From NCBI GenBank assembly GCA_017560125.1, contig JAFYOS010000007.1:1-63023 (forward strand): a stretch of DNA of 63,023 nucleotides. The letters are read 5' to 3'. Source of the DNA: Bacteroidaceae bacterium (GTDB lineage: Bacteria; Bacteroidota; Bacteroidia; Bacteroidales; Bacteroidaceae). Each line of letters begins with the position of its first letter. Position 1 is the stretch's first letter. Position numbers and translations under genes: made by a program. Positions 33,045-42,026 of this stretch are shown piece by piece. The notes under the pieces were generated by a model that worked only from the letters and a program-made list of their open reading frames with translations, was not told where the DNA came from and ran no database searches.

Positions 33045-33689
33045 TTATTTCAGGTCGTTTCTCCACTCCGAGGGGTTTGCTCTCCATTCGCGCAGTGTGG
33101 GCATTACCTCTTCGGTGATGTAGCCGGTCTCCTTTGCAGCTTCGAGCACAGCCTCGTAGTTGGTGAGTGTGATGAGCTTTACGCCTGCATCCTCGAATGC
33201 ATTCTCGGCTACGTTGAAGCCGTATGTGAACGATGCTACCATACCGATAACCTCTACACCGGCAGCACGCAATGCCTCAACAGCGCGCAAGCTGCTCATA
33301 CCTGTCGATACGAGGTCCTCTATTACAATAACCTTTGCGCCGGGGAATACATCGCCCTCAATCTGGTTGCCCATACCGTGGTCTTTAGCCTTGGGACGAA
33401 CATATACGAAAGGCTTGGCAAGCTCCTCGGCAACGAGAGCGCCCTGTGCGATGGCACCTGTAGCAACGCCTGCAACGATATCTGCTTCGGGGAATTCCTC
33501 AAGGATGAGCTTAGCCAATCCCAGTTTCACGCGTGTGCGGAGCTCGGGGAATGAAAGGGTCTTGCGGTTGTCGCAGTAGAAGGGTGATTTCCATCCCGAT
33601 GCCCATGTGAAAGGCTGTTCGGGCTGCAATTTAACGGCTTTGATTTTAAGCAGCTCGGCTGCGAGTATTACTTCGGATTTGTTTGCCAT
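33045..33689 (-). CDS. pyrE: Orotate phosphoribosyltransferase
   Basis: This 214-residue enzyme of pyrimidine synthesis adds orotate to PRPP. The PRPP loop VIVIEDLVSTGMSSL is clear, and the N-terminal WASGWKSPFYCDNRK matches the orotate site. The length is normal. It lies in the eIF1-like/pyrE/SRPBCC/argH set. Confidence 0.95.
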   Translation of the reverse strand: MANKSEVILAAELLKIKAVKLQPEQPFTWASGWKSPFYCDNRKTLSFPELRTRVKLGLAKLILEEFPEADIVAGVATGAIAQGALVAEELAKPFVYVRPKAKDHGMGNQIEGDVFPGAKVIVIEDLVSTGMSSLRAVEALRAAGVEVIGMVASFTYGFNVAENAFEDAGVKLITLTNYEAVLEAAKETGYITEEVMPTLREWRANPSEWRNDLK

Positions 33690-33713
33690 AATCGTAAATA
33701 TTAAAATGTTAAA

Positions 33714-34052
33714 CTATTTTGTTTGTGTATATCCTTCGTGTTTGAGCAGTTCGACGACCTTCTCTTTGAAGTCGCCCTGAATTATCACCTCGCCCTCTTT
33801 GGCTGTGCCACCCACACCACATTTGGTCTTGAGTAGCTTGCCCAACTCCTTCAGGTCCGAGTCGCTTCCAATGAATCCCGCAACGATGGTTACGGTCTTG
33901 CCGCCGCGGTGGTTCTTCTCTATGCGCACGCGCAGCTTCTGCTGGTTCTTGGCAAGTGTCTCGTCCTCGGTCTCTTCGCCGGTGTCGTAGGCGAAGTCGG
34001 GGTTGGTCGAATAAACTATGTTCAGTCGCTCTTTCCAGTCGTTCTTTTTCAT
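33714..34052 (-). CDS. SUI1/eIF1-like translation factor (YciH type)
   Basis: This 112-residue protein has a flexible acidic N-terminus and a C-terminal SUI1 domain (RVRIEKNHRGGKTVTIVAGF, LGKLLKTKCGVGGTAKEGEV). Bacterial members are thought to bind the ribosome and influence start-site choice, by analogy to eIF1. It is first in a four-gene set with pyrE and lies in a divergent arrangement with rex. Confidence 0.9.
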   Translation of the reverse strand: MKKNDWKERLNIVYSTNPDFAYDTGEETEDETLAKNQQKLRVRIEKNHRGGKTVTIVAGFIGSDSDLKELGKLLKTKCGVGGTAKEGEVIIQGDFKEKVVELLKHEGYTQTK

Positions 34053-34072
34053 AAACAGGCTATTTATCGCTT

Positions 34073-34080
34073 CAAAGTTA
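34073..34080 (-). promoter_or_regulatory. -7 box of the eIF1-like/pyrE/argH set
   Basis: The minus strand reads TAACTTTG 20 bases before the start codon. No convincing -33 element is seen. Confidence 0.5.
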
Positions 34081-34122
34081 CAATCTTTTCTTCATAAATT
34101 TCTCATACTCGCAAAATAACCT

Positions 34123-34130
34123 TACTTTTG
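34123..34130 (+). promoter_or_regulatory. -7 box of the rex/FAH/porU set
   Basis: TACTTTTG matches TAnnTTTG, 86 bases upstream of the rex start. The -33 side is unclear. It is divergent from the box at 34073. Confidence 0.5.
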
Positions 34131-34215
34131 TTACGTTATTTTTATTGAACTCATTGTTAATTTTGCTTCTGTCGGCCATTTTCGGCAGTTGGAGTTCGCA
34201 AGATACGCATTCTTT

Positions 34216-34887
34216 ATGGATTCTACAAAAATATATAAAGTTCCCGAACCAACCCTCAGGCGCCTGCCTTGGTATCTGTCGGTGTGCCGTCTGCTGAAGG
34301 CGCGCGGCGAGGTCTATGTCTCCTCGACACGCCTGTCGAAAGAGACCAACATCGTCGCATCGCAGATTGCGAAAGACCTCTCGTTTGTCGATGTGGTGGG
34401 CCGCACTCGCGTCGGTTACGAGATAGATAATCTGCTCGAAGTGCTCGAGTCCTTTTTGGGATTTACCTCCATGCACAAGGCGTTCCTCTTTGGTGCAGGA
34501 CGCTTGGGCAGTGCACTGCTCAACGACAGCGGTCTTCATCAGTTTGGCCTCGAGATAGTTGCGGCCTTCGATACCAACCCCAAGATTGTGGGGCACAGCA
34601 TAGCCGGAATCCCGGTATATCACATAAGCGACCTCGAAAAGGTGATGCGCCGCCACAAGGTGAAGATAGGCGTGCTCACCGTTCCCATCAATTCGGCCCA
34701 GGAGGTTGCCGACCGCATGGTGGTGTGGGGTATTAAGGCTATATGGAATTTCACCCCGTTGCGCATCCGCGTCCCCGACGATATTGTGGTGCAGAATACA
34801 TCGCTGTATGCCCATCTGTCGTTGATGTTCAACCGTTTGGACGAGGCTATCGTGTGTGACGAAAAAGAGAAAGGAGATAAAAAATGA
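34216..34887 (+). CDS. rex: Redox-sensing transcriptional repressor Rex
   Basis: This 223-residue repressor senses the NADH/NAD ratio and controls fermentation and respiration genes. An N-terminal winged helix (PEPTLRRLPWYLSVCRLL, SSTRLSKETNIVASQIAKDL) precedes a Rossmann domain with GAGRLGSALL. ATG 34216 (MDSTKIYKVPEP) is chosen over a TTG at 34189 because it matches the usual start of the family. The next gene starts inside its last codons (ATGA overlap), and porU follows that. Confidence 0.93.
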   Translation: MDSTKIYKVPEPTLRRLPWYLSVCRLLKARGEVYVSSTRLSKETNIVASQIAKDLSFVDVVGRTRVGYEIDNLLEVLESFLGFTSMHKAFLFGAGRLGSALLNDSGLHQFGLEIVAAFDTNPKIVGHSIAGIPVYHISDLEKVMRRHKVKIGVLTVPINSAQEVADRMVVWGIKAIWNFTPLRIRVPDDIVVQNTSLYAHLSLMFNRLDEAIVCDEKEKGDKK

Positions 34888-35498
34888 AGATAATAGCAGT
34901 AGGAAAAAATTATCGCGACCATGCCATCGAGTTTGACGGTACTACCATGAAGCCCGATGCTCCCATCATATTCATGAAACCCGATTCGGCGATTTTGAAG
35001 AACGGACGCCCCTTCTTCCTTCCCGATTTTATGGGGCCCATTGAGTACGAGGCCGAAATAGTGGTGCGCATAAACAATCTGAACAAGAATATTCCGGCGC
35101 GCTTTGCCCATCGCTACTACGACGAGATAACAGTGGGCATCGATTTCACTGCCCGCGAATGGCAGCGCAAGCTCATTGCCGAGGGTGCTCCCTGGGAATT
35201 GTGCAAGGGATTCGACGGCGCTGCGGTGCTGGGCGACTTTCGTTCGACCGAGGGGTTGGATATGAAGAATATAGATTTTCGCCTCGACCTGGATGGAAAG
35301 ACCGTTCAGCAGGCCAACAGCGCCGACATGCTCTTTTCTATAGACGAAATAATAGAGTATGTGAGCCGCTACTGCACCCTAAAGACGGGCGACCTTATAT
35401 TTACCGGCACGCCGGCCGGTGTAGGCCCGGTGGCCATCGACAACCATTTGCAGGGCTACCTCGCAGGCGAGAAACTGCTCGATTTTTATGTCAGATAA
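34884..35498 (+). CDS. Fumarylacetoacetate-hydrolase-family protein
   Basis: This 204-residue member of the FAH/YcgM group starts MKIIAVGKNYRDHAIEF. The metal-binding pair lies in IEYEAEIVVRI, with FTGTPAGVGPV near the end. Related enzymes decarboxylate oxaloacetate or hydrolyse acylpyruvates; which applies here is unknown. It overlaps rex by four bases, and the porU start is within a few bases of its stop, so the three are likely translationally coupled. Confidence 0.9.
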   Translation: MKIIAVGKNYRDHAIEFDGTTMKPDAPIIFMKPDSAILKNGRPFFLPDFMGPIEYEAEIVVRINNLNKNIPARFAHRYYDEITVGIDFTAREWQRKLIAEGAPWELCKGFDGAAVLGDFRSTEGLDMKNIDFRLDLDGKTVQQANSADMLFSIDEIIEYVSRYCTLKTGDLIFTGTPAGVGPVAIDNHLQGYLAGEKLLDFYVR

Positions 35499-35502
35499 CC
35501 AT

Positions 35503-38500
35503 ATGCAAAGACACAGAATAATATATACCATCGCGGCACTGTTGTTGATGATGCCTTTTGCTGCGGCACAGACATTTACGGATGTCGATTGGGGGGTATT
35601 CGAGCGCGATTCGGTGGTGCCCTACTACCGTTGCTCCGTAAATCTCGACGATGACTACCAGCTGTACGATTACACTGCCCGCATAGAGTATCCCGAATTT
35701 GTGCCCATGAGCAAGAGCGAAATAAAGCGATATGCTTTGGATGCACTTGCCGACACGCTGCCTTCGTGGCCGCTGATTTCGTCGTCGGTAGGTGTTTCGG
35801 CCAAGCAGGGAGTGCTCGATGTCGCTTTTGTGCCCATCGTCTTTCTCGATGGATGCTATCAGCGTATAAATTCGTTTAAGCTCGTTGTAAATAAAGAGGT
35901 TAACCGCAAAAACCTTTCGCGCAGTATGGCGCAATCGGCTACGCGCGCAGCCACTCAGTATGCCGATAATTCGGTGATGGCAACAGGACGCTGGGTGAAG
36001 ATACGTGTGCCCGAAAGCGGTGTATATAAGATAACCGCTGCCGAGCTCGCGAAAATGGGCTTCAAGAACCCCGCGCGTGTGCGTCTTTTCGGCTATGGCG
36101 GCTATCTGCTGCCCGAAACAGGACTGGCCTCTCTTGCCGACGATTTGCAGGAGGTTCCTGTGTATCGCAAGGGTAATACCCTGCTTTTCTATGCAAACGG
36201 TACTATAAAATGGAAATACGAATCGGGGGCTTTTGTTCACGAACAGAACCACTATTCAACGCATGGTTACTATTTTCTGAACGAGAGCGAGGGTGCCGAG
36301 CCCATCTCTTTCCCCGTTATTTCGAACGAGGGTAAGGCACAATATATATATACGACCTACCCCGACCATGCGCTTTACGAAAAAGAGGATATGTCGCTCT
36401 GTGCGTTTGGTCGCAAGCTTCTCGATAACCACGATTTTTCATCGGGACGCACAAGGAACTATAAATTCGCCCTTTCGGGTGCCACCAACAAGAAGGCTAC
36501 AATAGCTGTGGGCTTCGGCACTAATGGTCTTGCAGCCAGCTCGCTTGGCGTCTATGCGAATGGTAAATTGTTGGGTAGCTTGTCGGTAGGCAAGGCGTCG
36601 TCCACCGATAAGGGTGTGATAACATCGGGCAGTTTCACCGCTTCGGATATAGGCGAAGAGGCCGAAATAACCCTTAAGCACAGCGTGCAGTCCAATGCCG
36701 TAAACGGCTTCCTCGATTATATCCGCGTGAGCTACGTGCGCGATTTGGCGCTCCGTAGCTCCTTTACAACCTTCCGTGGTACCTCGGTCAGCGGTCTTGG
36801 CGAGTTCAAGATAGCCACTGCTAAATCCGATGTAAAGGTGTGGCGTGTGACCACCCCCTCGCAGATGGGCGAATATCCCGGTACCTATGCCGATGGATGC
36901 TATACGGTGGTTGCCCCCTCGTCGTCGCGCGAGGAACTGGTGGTGGTCGATGTAAACGGCTCTTTTCCCTCGGTGGAGGTGGTGGGCGAGGTGCCCAACC
37001 AGAACCTGCATTCTTTGGGACAGACCGACATGGTGATAATAGTGCCTTCGAACAGGCAATTCCTTGTGCAGGCCGAGCGTATAGCCGAACTGCACCGTAC
37101 GCTCGATTCGTTGACCGTTGCCGTTGTTACAGCCGAACAGGTATATAACGAATTTTCGTCGGGTACGCCCGATGCAACGGCCTATCGCCGCCTGATGAAG
37201 ATGCTTTACGACCGTGCTTCCAATGCAACCGAAGCGCCTAAATATCTGTTGCTCATGGGTGATGCTTTTGCCGATAACCGTCTGCTCACATACAGGGGAC
37301 GTCGTCAAGAGGACTACCTGCTCTGCTATCAATCGCAGAACTCGGTGAGTACAACCGCTTCGTATGTCCTCGAGGACTATTTCGGTTTCCTGGACGATGG
37401 CGAAGGTTCGTCGCATACCACCGACAAGGTGGATATAGGCGTTGGCCGCATCCCTGCACAGAACCTGTCGCAGTTAACCCCTGTGGTCGATAAGATAATA
37501 AACTACGCTTTGAATAAAGAGGCCGGCGCATGGCAGAACAACATAGTGGTGCTTGCCGACGACGGCGATGACAAGAACCCCAATTCGCACATGCGCGATG
37601 CCGAGGAAGTTGCCAGCCTTGTGAACCGTTACTATCCGTCGTTCATGGTGCGGCGCATCTATTGGGACGACTATCCCGTGGTGACGCTATCGACTGGAAA
37701 CAGCTATCCGGCTGCTACTGCCGCCATTAAGGAGCAGCTCGACGAGGGTGCACTCATCATGAACTACTCGGGACACGGCAGTTCGAACCTTTTCTCGCCC
37801 GAGATGGTGTGGAAGGCTTCCGACATGGCCGAGTGCAAGTCGCCCCGCCTGCCCATGTGGGTTACCGCTTCGTGCGACATATCGCCCTTCGATTTGGGCG
37901 ACGGCTCCATAGGCGAGGAGGCTATGCTGAACCCTACAGGCGGTGCTGTGGCTATGCTCACCACCACTCGCACGGTATATCAGTCGTACAATGCAATGAT
38001 AAACCAGTCGTTCATGCGCAACGTGCTCAAGCGTGGCAGCAATGGCAAGGCTTGTGCAATAGGCGATGCCATGCGCGAGGCCAAGGTGTCGCTTGTGTCC
38101 GGCGCTACCGATCTGACCGAGAATAAATTACAGTATGTGCTGCTTGGCGATCCTGCCCTCCGATTGAATGTGCCCGGATATAATGTCGTCGTCGATTCGT
38201 TCAAGGGCGAGGCGGGCTCGAAGGAAAACAAGGCCAGCGCCGGAACAAAAGTGAAGGTCGAGGGCCACATCGAGAGCGGTGCTGGGGCGCTGGCACGCGA
38301 TTTCAACGGCGTAGTTATCTCCACCATGTTCGACTACGAACAGCAGATTGTAACCAAGAACAATACCGACCTTGGTGCTTTCAAATACAATACACACAAG
38401 ACGAAGCTCTACTCGGGTAGCGACTCGGTGGTGGATGGCCGTTTCGAATTTACCGTTCCCGTTCCCATGGACATCAGCTACAGCGACGAGAATGGCCTGT

Positions 38501-39267
38501 TGAACCTCTTTGCCATCACCCACGACAAGGCGCGTTCGGCCCAGGGCGTGTATGGCGATTTTATCGTGGGTGGCACCTCGCCCGATATTTCTGGTGACAA
38601 GCGTGGTCCCGATATCAATTTGTACCTCAATACGCCCGCGTTCGTCAGCGGTGGCGATGTGAACAGCTCGCCCTGCCTTTTCGTACAGTTGAGCGACGTG
38701 GATGGAATAAATACAGTGGGTTCGGGTATCGGACACGATGTGGTGGCTGTTGTTGATAATAACCCCGACTACACGTTCAATCTGAACAGCCTGTTTGTGC
38801 CCACGGTGGGCGATTACACCTCGGGAACGGCGGTGCTGCCTATCCCCGAACTGCCCGAGGGCGAGCATACGCTCATGGTGCGCGCATGGGATTTGCTGAA
38901 CAATTCATCGGCGGTAATGGTGACATTCAATGTGGTGCCGGGAATGGCTCCGCAGCTTATGGAACTGCATGCTACGCCCAACCCCGTCCGCAGTGGCGAG
39001 AATGTGCTGTTTGCTCTCACTCACAATCGCCCGCAAAGCGAAATTAAAGTGACCATTGAGGTTTATAATTTCCAGGGACAGATACTATGGAGCAACAGCG
39101 AAACCACATCGAGCCCCGGATATGTATATACATACAATTGGAACGTAGCGGCTCCCGGTGGTCAGCCTATGCCGGCCGGCGTCTATCTGTACCATGCGAA
39201 AATATCGTCGGATGGCAGCCCCGAGCAGACAAAAACAGGAAAAATAATTGTGCTGGACAATAAATAG
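35503..39267 (+). CDS. porU: T9SS sortase PorU
   Basis: This protein of about 1254 residues removes the C-terminal sorting domain of type IX cargo and joins the cargo to surface lipopolysaccharide. The signal peptide ends after PFAAA. The gingipain-like C25 peptidase centre has the expected His758 in NYSGHGSSN and Cys791 in VTASCDISPF. The C-terminus (LHATPNPVRSGE to GVYLYHAKISSDG) is a CTD-like domain, as in PorU elsewhere. I take ATG 35503, four bases after the upstream stop, because it gives a clean signal peptide; the in-frame ATG at 35488 is an alternative. porV follows 77 bases downstream, a conserved pair. Confidence 0.93.
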   Translation: MQRHRIIYTIAALLLMMPFAAAQTFTDVDWGVFERDSVVPYYRCSVNLDDDYQLYDYTARIEYPEFVPMSKSEIKRYALDALADTLPSWPLISSSVGVSAKQGVLDVAFVPIVFLDGCYQRINSFKLVVNKEVNRKNLSRSMAQSATRAATQYADNSVMATGRWVKIRVPESGVYKITAAELAKMGFKNPARVRLFGYGGYLLPETGLASLADDLQEVPVYRKGNTLLFYANGTIKWKYESGAFVHEQNHYSTHGYYFLNESEGAEPISFPVISNEGKAQYIYTTYPDHALYEKEDMSLCAFGRKLLDNHDFSSGRTRNYKFALSGATNKKATIAVGFGTNGLAASSLGVYANGKLLGSLSVGKASSTDKGVITSGSFTASDIGEEAEITLKHSVQSNAVNGFLDYIRVSYVRDLALRSSFTTFRGTSVSGLGEFKIATAKSDVKVWRVTTPSQMGEYPGTYADGCYTVVAPSSSREELVVVDVNGSFPSVEVVGEVPNQNLHSLGQTDMVIIVPSNRQFLVQAERIAELHRTLDSLTVAVVTAEQVYNEFSSGTPDATAYRRLMKMLYDRASNATEAPKYLLLMGDAFADNRLLTYRGRRQEDYLLCYQSQNSVSTTASYVLEDYFGFLDDGEGSSHTTDKVDIGVGRIPAQNLSQLTPVVDKIINYALNKEAGAWQNNIVVLADDGDDKNPNSHMRDAEEVASLVNRYYPSFMVRRIYWDDYPVVTLSTGNSYPAATAAIKEQLDEGALIMNYSGHGSSNLFSPEMVWKASDMAECKSPRLPMWVTASCDISPFDLGDGSIGEEAMLNPTGGAVAMLTTTRTVYQSYNAMINQSFMRNVLKRGSNGKACAIGDAMREAKVSLVSGATDLTENKLQYVLLGDPALRLNVPGYNVVVDSFKGEAGSKENKASAGTKVKVEGHIESGAGALARDFNGVVISTMFDYEQQIVTKNNTDLGAFKYNTHKTKLYSGSDSVVDGRFEFTVPVPMDISYSDENGLLNLFAITHDKARSAQGVYGDFIVGGTSPDISGDKRGPDINLYLNTPAFVSGGDVNSSPCLFVQLSDVDGINTVGSGIGHDVVAVVDNNPDYTFNLNSLFVPTVGDYTSGTAVLPIPELPEGEHTLMVRAWDLLNNSSAVMVTFNVVPGMAPQLMELHATPNPVRSGENVLFALTHNRPQSEIKVTIEVYNFQGQILWSNSETTSSPGYVYTYNWNVAAPGGQPMPAGVYLYHAKISSDGSPEQTKTGKIIVLDNK

Positions 39268-39344
39268 CCAATTTTCAAGTTTTAATAGAACAGAAATAAA
39301 TATAAAATACGAACAGAACTATTAACGAAGATAAACGAGTGACG

Positions 39345-40526
39345 ATGAAAAACAGAATATACCTTACACTTCTCGGGCTGATGCTTATGCTGCCCGTTGT
39401 AGCGCAAAAAGATATTTTCAACCCTGTATATACAGGTGTAACCTCGCTGTCCATTGCTCCCGATGCACGTGCCGGTGCTATGGGTGACGTGGGCTGTGCA
39501 ACCGATGCCGATGTGAATTCGCAATATTGGAACCCTGCGAAGTATCCGTTTAATATTGCTCGCGCGGGCGCGTCGCTCTCCTATACCCCTTGGTTGCGAC
39601 AGTTGGTCAAGGATATCGATCTTGCCTATGTAACAGGCTTCTATCGCGTGGGCGACTACTCGGCCATAAGCTCTTCGCTTACATATTTTTCGCTTGGCGA
39701 GGTGACTGCCGATGAATATACCATAAAGCCCTACGAATTTGCTCTCGATGTGGCCTATTCGCGCATGCTCTCGGAAACCTTCTCGGCGGCTGTGGCGTTG
39801 CGTTTCATCTACTCCGACCTGCAATACAACTACGAAGAGGATATTACACCCGGAAATGCTTTTGCAGCCGATGTTGCCATGTACTACAACAACTATGTTA
39901 TCATGGGCAACCGCGAGTGCCTTTTGGGCTTGGGTATGAACGTGTCGAACATTGGTAGCAAGATTTCGTACGACGGCGGTTCTACCAACCAGTTCCTTCC
40001 CACGAACCTTCGCTTGGGTGCGTCGCTCCTGATGCCCATCGACGAGTATAATACCATTTCGTTCAGCGTCGATTTGAACAAATTGCTTGTTCCCACCCGT
40101 CCCACATATTCTCAGTTCCTTGCCGAGGAGGGTTATCCCGCCGACGATAACAGCCGCTATTCGGAATATCAGACATGGCTCGAATCGACTGGATATAACG
40201 ATATTTCGCCCATCTCGGGTATCTTCAAGTCGTTCTCGGATGCTCCCGGCGGTTTCAGCGAGGAGCTCAAGGAGATATATGGCGGTATCGGCGTTGAATA
40301 TTGCTACAACAACCAGTTCTCTCTGCGTGGCGGTTACCACTACGAGAACGAATTCAAGGGCAATAGAAAATACTATACGCTCGGTGCTGGTTTCAAGATG
40401 AACGTATTTTCGCTCGATGCAGCCTATCTTATTTCGGCTGCGCAGAGCAACCCGCTCGACCAGACACTGCGTTTCACATTGTCGTTCGATATGGACGGCC
40501 TCAGGGACATGTTGGGACGCAGATAG
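39345..40526 (+). CDS. porV: T9SS outer-membrane shuttle protein PorV
   Basis: This 393-residue FadL-like outer-membrane barrel carries cargo from the Sov translocon to the PorU attachment complex. The signal peptide ends at PVVA (about residue 20). The mature start has IFNPVYTGVTSLSIAPDARAG and GAMGDVGCATDADVNSQYWNPA, typical of PorV. The ending LRFTLSFDMDGLRDMLGRR is a terminal barrel strand region. I chose ATG 39345 over a GTG at 39339. A hairpin with a T-run follows directly. Confidence 0.93.
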   Translation: MKNRIYLTLLGLMLMLPVVAQKDIFNPVYTGVTSLSIAPDARAGAMGDVGCATDADVNSQYWNPAKYPFNIARAGASLSYTPWLRQLVKDIDLAYVTGFYRVGDYSAISSSLTYFSLGEVTADEYTIKPYEFALDVAYSRMLSETFSAAVALRFIYSDLQYNYEEDITPGNAFAADVAMYYNNYVIMGNRECLLGLGMNVSNIGSKISYDGGSTNQFLPTNLRLGASLLMPIDEYNTISFSVDLNKLLVPTRPTYSQFLAEEGYPADDNSRYSEYQTWLESTGYNDISPISGIFKSFSDAPGGFSEELKEIYGGIGVEYCYNNQFSLRGGYHYENEFKGNRKYYTLGAGFKMNVFSLDAAYLISAAQSNPLDQTLRFTLSFDMDGLRDMLGRR

Positions 40527-40530
40527 TTAG

Positions 40531-40568
40531 CCCGCCGGCATAATTTGTGTGCCGTGGGTATGCTTTTT
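40531..40568 (+). terminator. Probable terminator of the rex/FAH/porU/porV set
   Basis: CCCGCCGGCA (40531-40540) pairs with TGCCGTGGG (40550-40558), with one bulge and one G-T pair. Five T follow at 40564-40568. The ispF promoter starts ten bases later. Confidence 0.65.
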
Positions 40569-40577
40569 GCAATCTTT

Positions 40578-40609
40578 TTTGGGATTTAATCTTAAAAATA
40601 ATATCTTTG
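40578..40609 (+). promoter_or_regulatory. Promoter of ispF
   Basis: TTTG (40578-40581), 20 bases, then TATCTTTG (40602-40609) form one of the best consensus matches in the window. The ispF ATG is 81 bases downstream. Confidence 0.8.
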
Positions 40610-40689
40610 CAAGAATTAGTGTCCGGCCAACCATTGCTATGCGTGCGTCGGGCCTATGCGAGGAATATGAATTGATTAAAATAAATAAG

Positions 40690-41163
40690 ATGATTAGAGT
40701 AGGATTTGGATACGATGTACATCGTTTGGTTGAGGGCCGCGATTTTTGGATGGGCGGCATAAAAATTCCCTATAAATATGGTCTTGACGGCCATTCCGAT
40801 GCGGATGTGCTTATTCACGCCATCTGCGACGCAATGCTTGGTGCAGCAAATCTGGGCGACATAGGTCGCCACTTCCCCGATAATTCGTCGGAATTCCATG
40901 GCATTGACAGCAAGATACTTTTGAGCCGCACCAATGAGCTGATAAACGAAGCGGGTTACAAGCTTGTGAATATCGATACCACCATTGTGGCACAGCAGCC
41001 CAAGCTTTCTCCCTATATACCTCACATGCAGCAGGTGCTTGCCGATGTTCTGGAGGTTGACATCGATGTCGTATCGATAAAGGCTACAACCACAGAGCGA
41101 CTCGGTTTCGAGGGACGCAAGGAGGGTATTTCGGCATATGCGGTTGTTCTCATCGAGAAATAA
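40690..41163 (+). CDS. ispF: 2-C-methyl-D-erythritol 2,4-cyclodiphosphate synthase
   Basis: This 157-residue enzyme of the non-mevalonate isoprenoid route releases CMP to form the cyclic diphosphate. The metal site GYDVHRL and DGHSDADVLIHAICDAMLGAA are clear, and ATTTERLGFEGRKEG ends the domain. ATG 40690 (MIRVGFGYD) is the family start; in-frame sequence before it contains the promoter. The next gene overlaps its last 26 bases. It supplies isoprenoid precursors also used by UppS downstream. Confidence 0.95.
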   Translation: MIRVGFGYDVHRLVEGRDFWMGGIKIPYKYGLDGHSDADVLIHAICDAMLGAANLGDIGRHFPDNSSEFHGIDSKILLSRTNELINEAGYKLVNIDTTIVAQQPKLSPYIPHMQQVLADVLEVDIDVVSIKATTTERLGFEGRKEGISAYAVVLIEK

Positions 41164-42010
41164 CATTGCAATTTTACAAAACAGTAGGGTGGGCGTTTGT
41201 CTCACCCTGTTGTTGTTATTGCCGTTGCTGTTCTCGTGTGCCTCTGTGGCGCGATACAAGGGAGTGGGACGCATACGTCGTTACACGGTGACCGACGCCC
41301 GTCTTCCGCAGGCCTTCGACGGCGCGACGGTGGCTTTCTTGTCCGATACGCACTATCCCAGTAAATTTACCTCCAAGCGGTTGCAGAATGTGGCGCGTGC
41401 GCTTGGCGACCTGCGCCCCGACCTGTTGCTGTTGGGTGGCGACTATGTGACCGATTTGTCCGCGGCCGATGAATTGTTCGAGGCCTTGGGTGGTTATAAG
41501 GCTCCGTTGGGAAATTATGCAGTCCTTGGCAATCACGATTACCGGAATGCTCGTGCACTTGGTGAAGTGATGGCTCGTAACGGCATCACTCTTTTGCACA
41601 ACGAGGCCGATACCTTGCGCGTGGGTGCCGATACGGTATTTATTTGTGGAGTAGGTAGTTATGACGAAAAATCGACGGTTTCTATTTGCTCGCGCCATGT
41701 AGCCGATGGCTATACAGTGTTGCTAGTTCATTCGCCCGACTATTCGCAGGATTTTGCTGTGAAGGATGTGGCACTTCAGTTCTCGGGGCATACGCATGGC
41801 GGCCAGGTTACGCTGCTTGGAATGTATATCCCTGTGAAAAAATCGAAGTACGGCCGTCGCTTCCTGTCGGGGCTGAATTTTACCGACCTGAACGTGCCAG
41901 TCGTTACATCGAATGGCCTTGGAACATCGCGACGCAAAGTGCGTTTCTGTGCTCCGAGCGATATTGTCTTGGTAACGCTGAAAAGAGGGACGAAACAGGT
42001 GGTCGATTGA
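41138..42010 (+). CDS. Calcineurin-like metallophosphoesterase
   Basis: This 290-residue phosphoesterase has all family motifs: FLSDTHYPSKF, LLGGDYVTD, VLGNHDYRN, LLVHSPDY and FSGHTHGGQ. These bind two metal ions. The N-terminus has a hydrophobic segment ending LLFSCAS, a possible lipobox or membrane anchor (Cys34), so the enzyme faces the periplasm. It resembles YkuE/YaeI-like enzymes; the substrate (perhaps a phospholipid or nucleotide sugar) is unknown. It overlaps ispF by 26 bases in another frame. Confidence 0.9.
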   Translation: MRLFSSRNNIAILQNSRVGVCLTLLLLLPLLFSCASVARYKGVGRIRRYTVTDARLPQAFDGATVAFLSDTHYPSKFTSKRLQNVARALGDLRPDLLLLGGDYVTDLSAADELFEALGGYKAPLGNYAVLGNHDYRNARALGEVMARNGITLLHNEADTLRVGADTVFICGVGSYDEKSTVSICSRHVADGYTVLLVHSPDYSQDFAVKDVALQFSGHTHGGQVTLLGMYIPVKKSKYGRRFLSGLNFTDLNVPVVTSNGLGTSRRKVRFCAPSDIVLVTLKRGTKQVVD

Positions 42011-42026
42011 TTAAAAAAGAGATGCT

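Noticed and set aside
39282-40340. 352-residue open frame on the minus strand
   Set aside because: It lies opposite porV, which has a signal peptide and PorV motifs.
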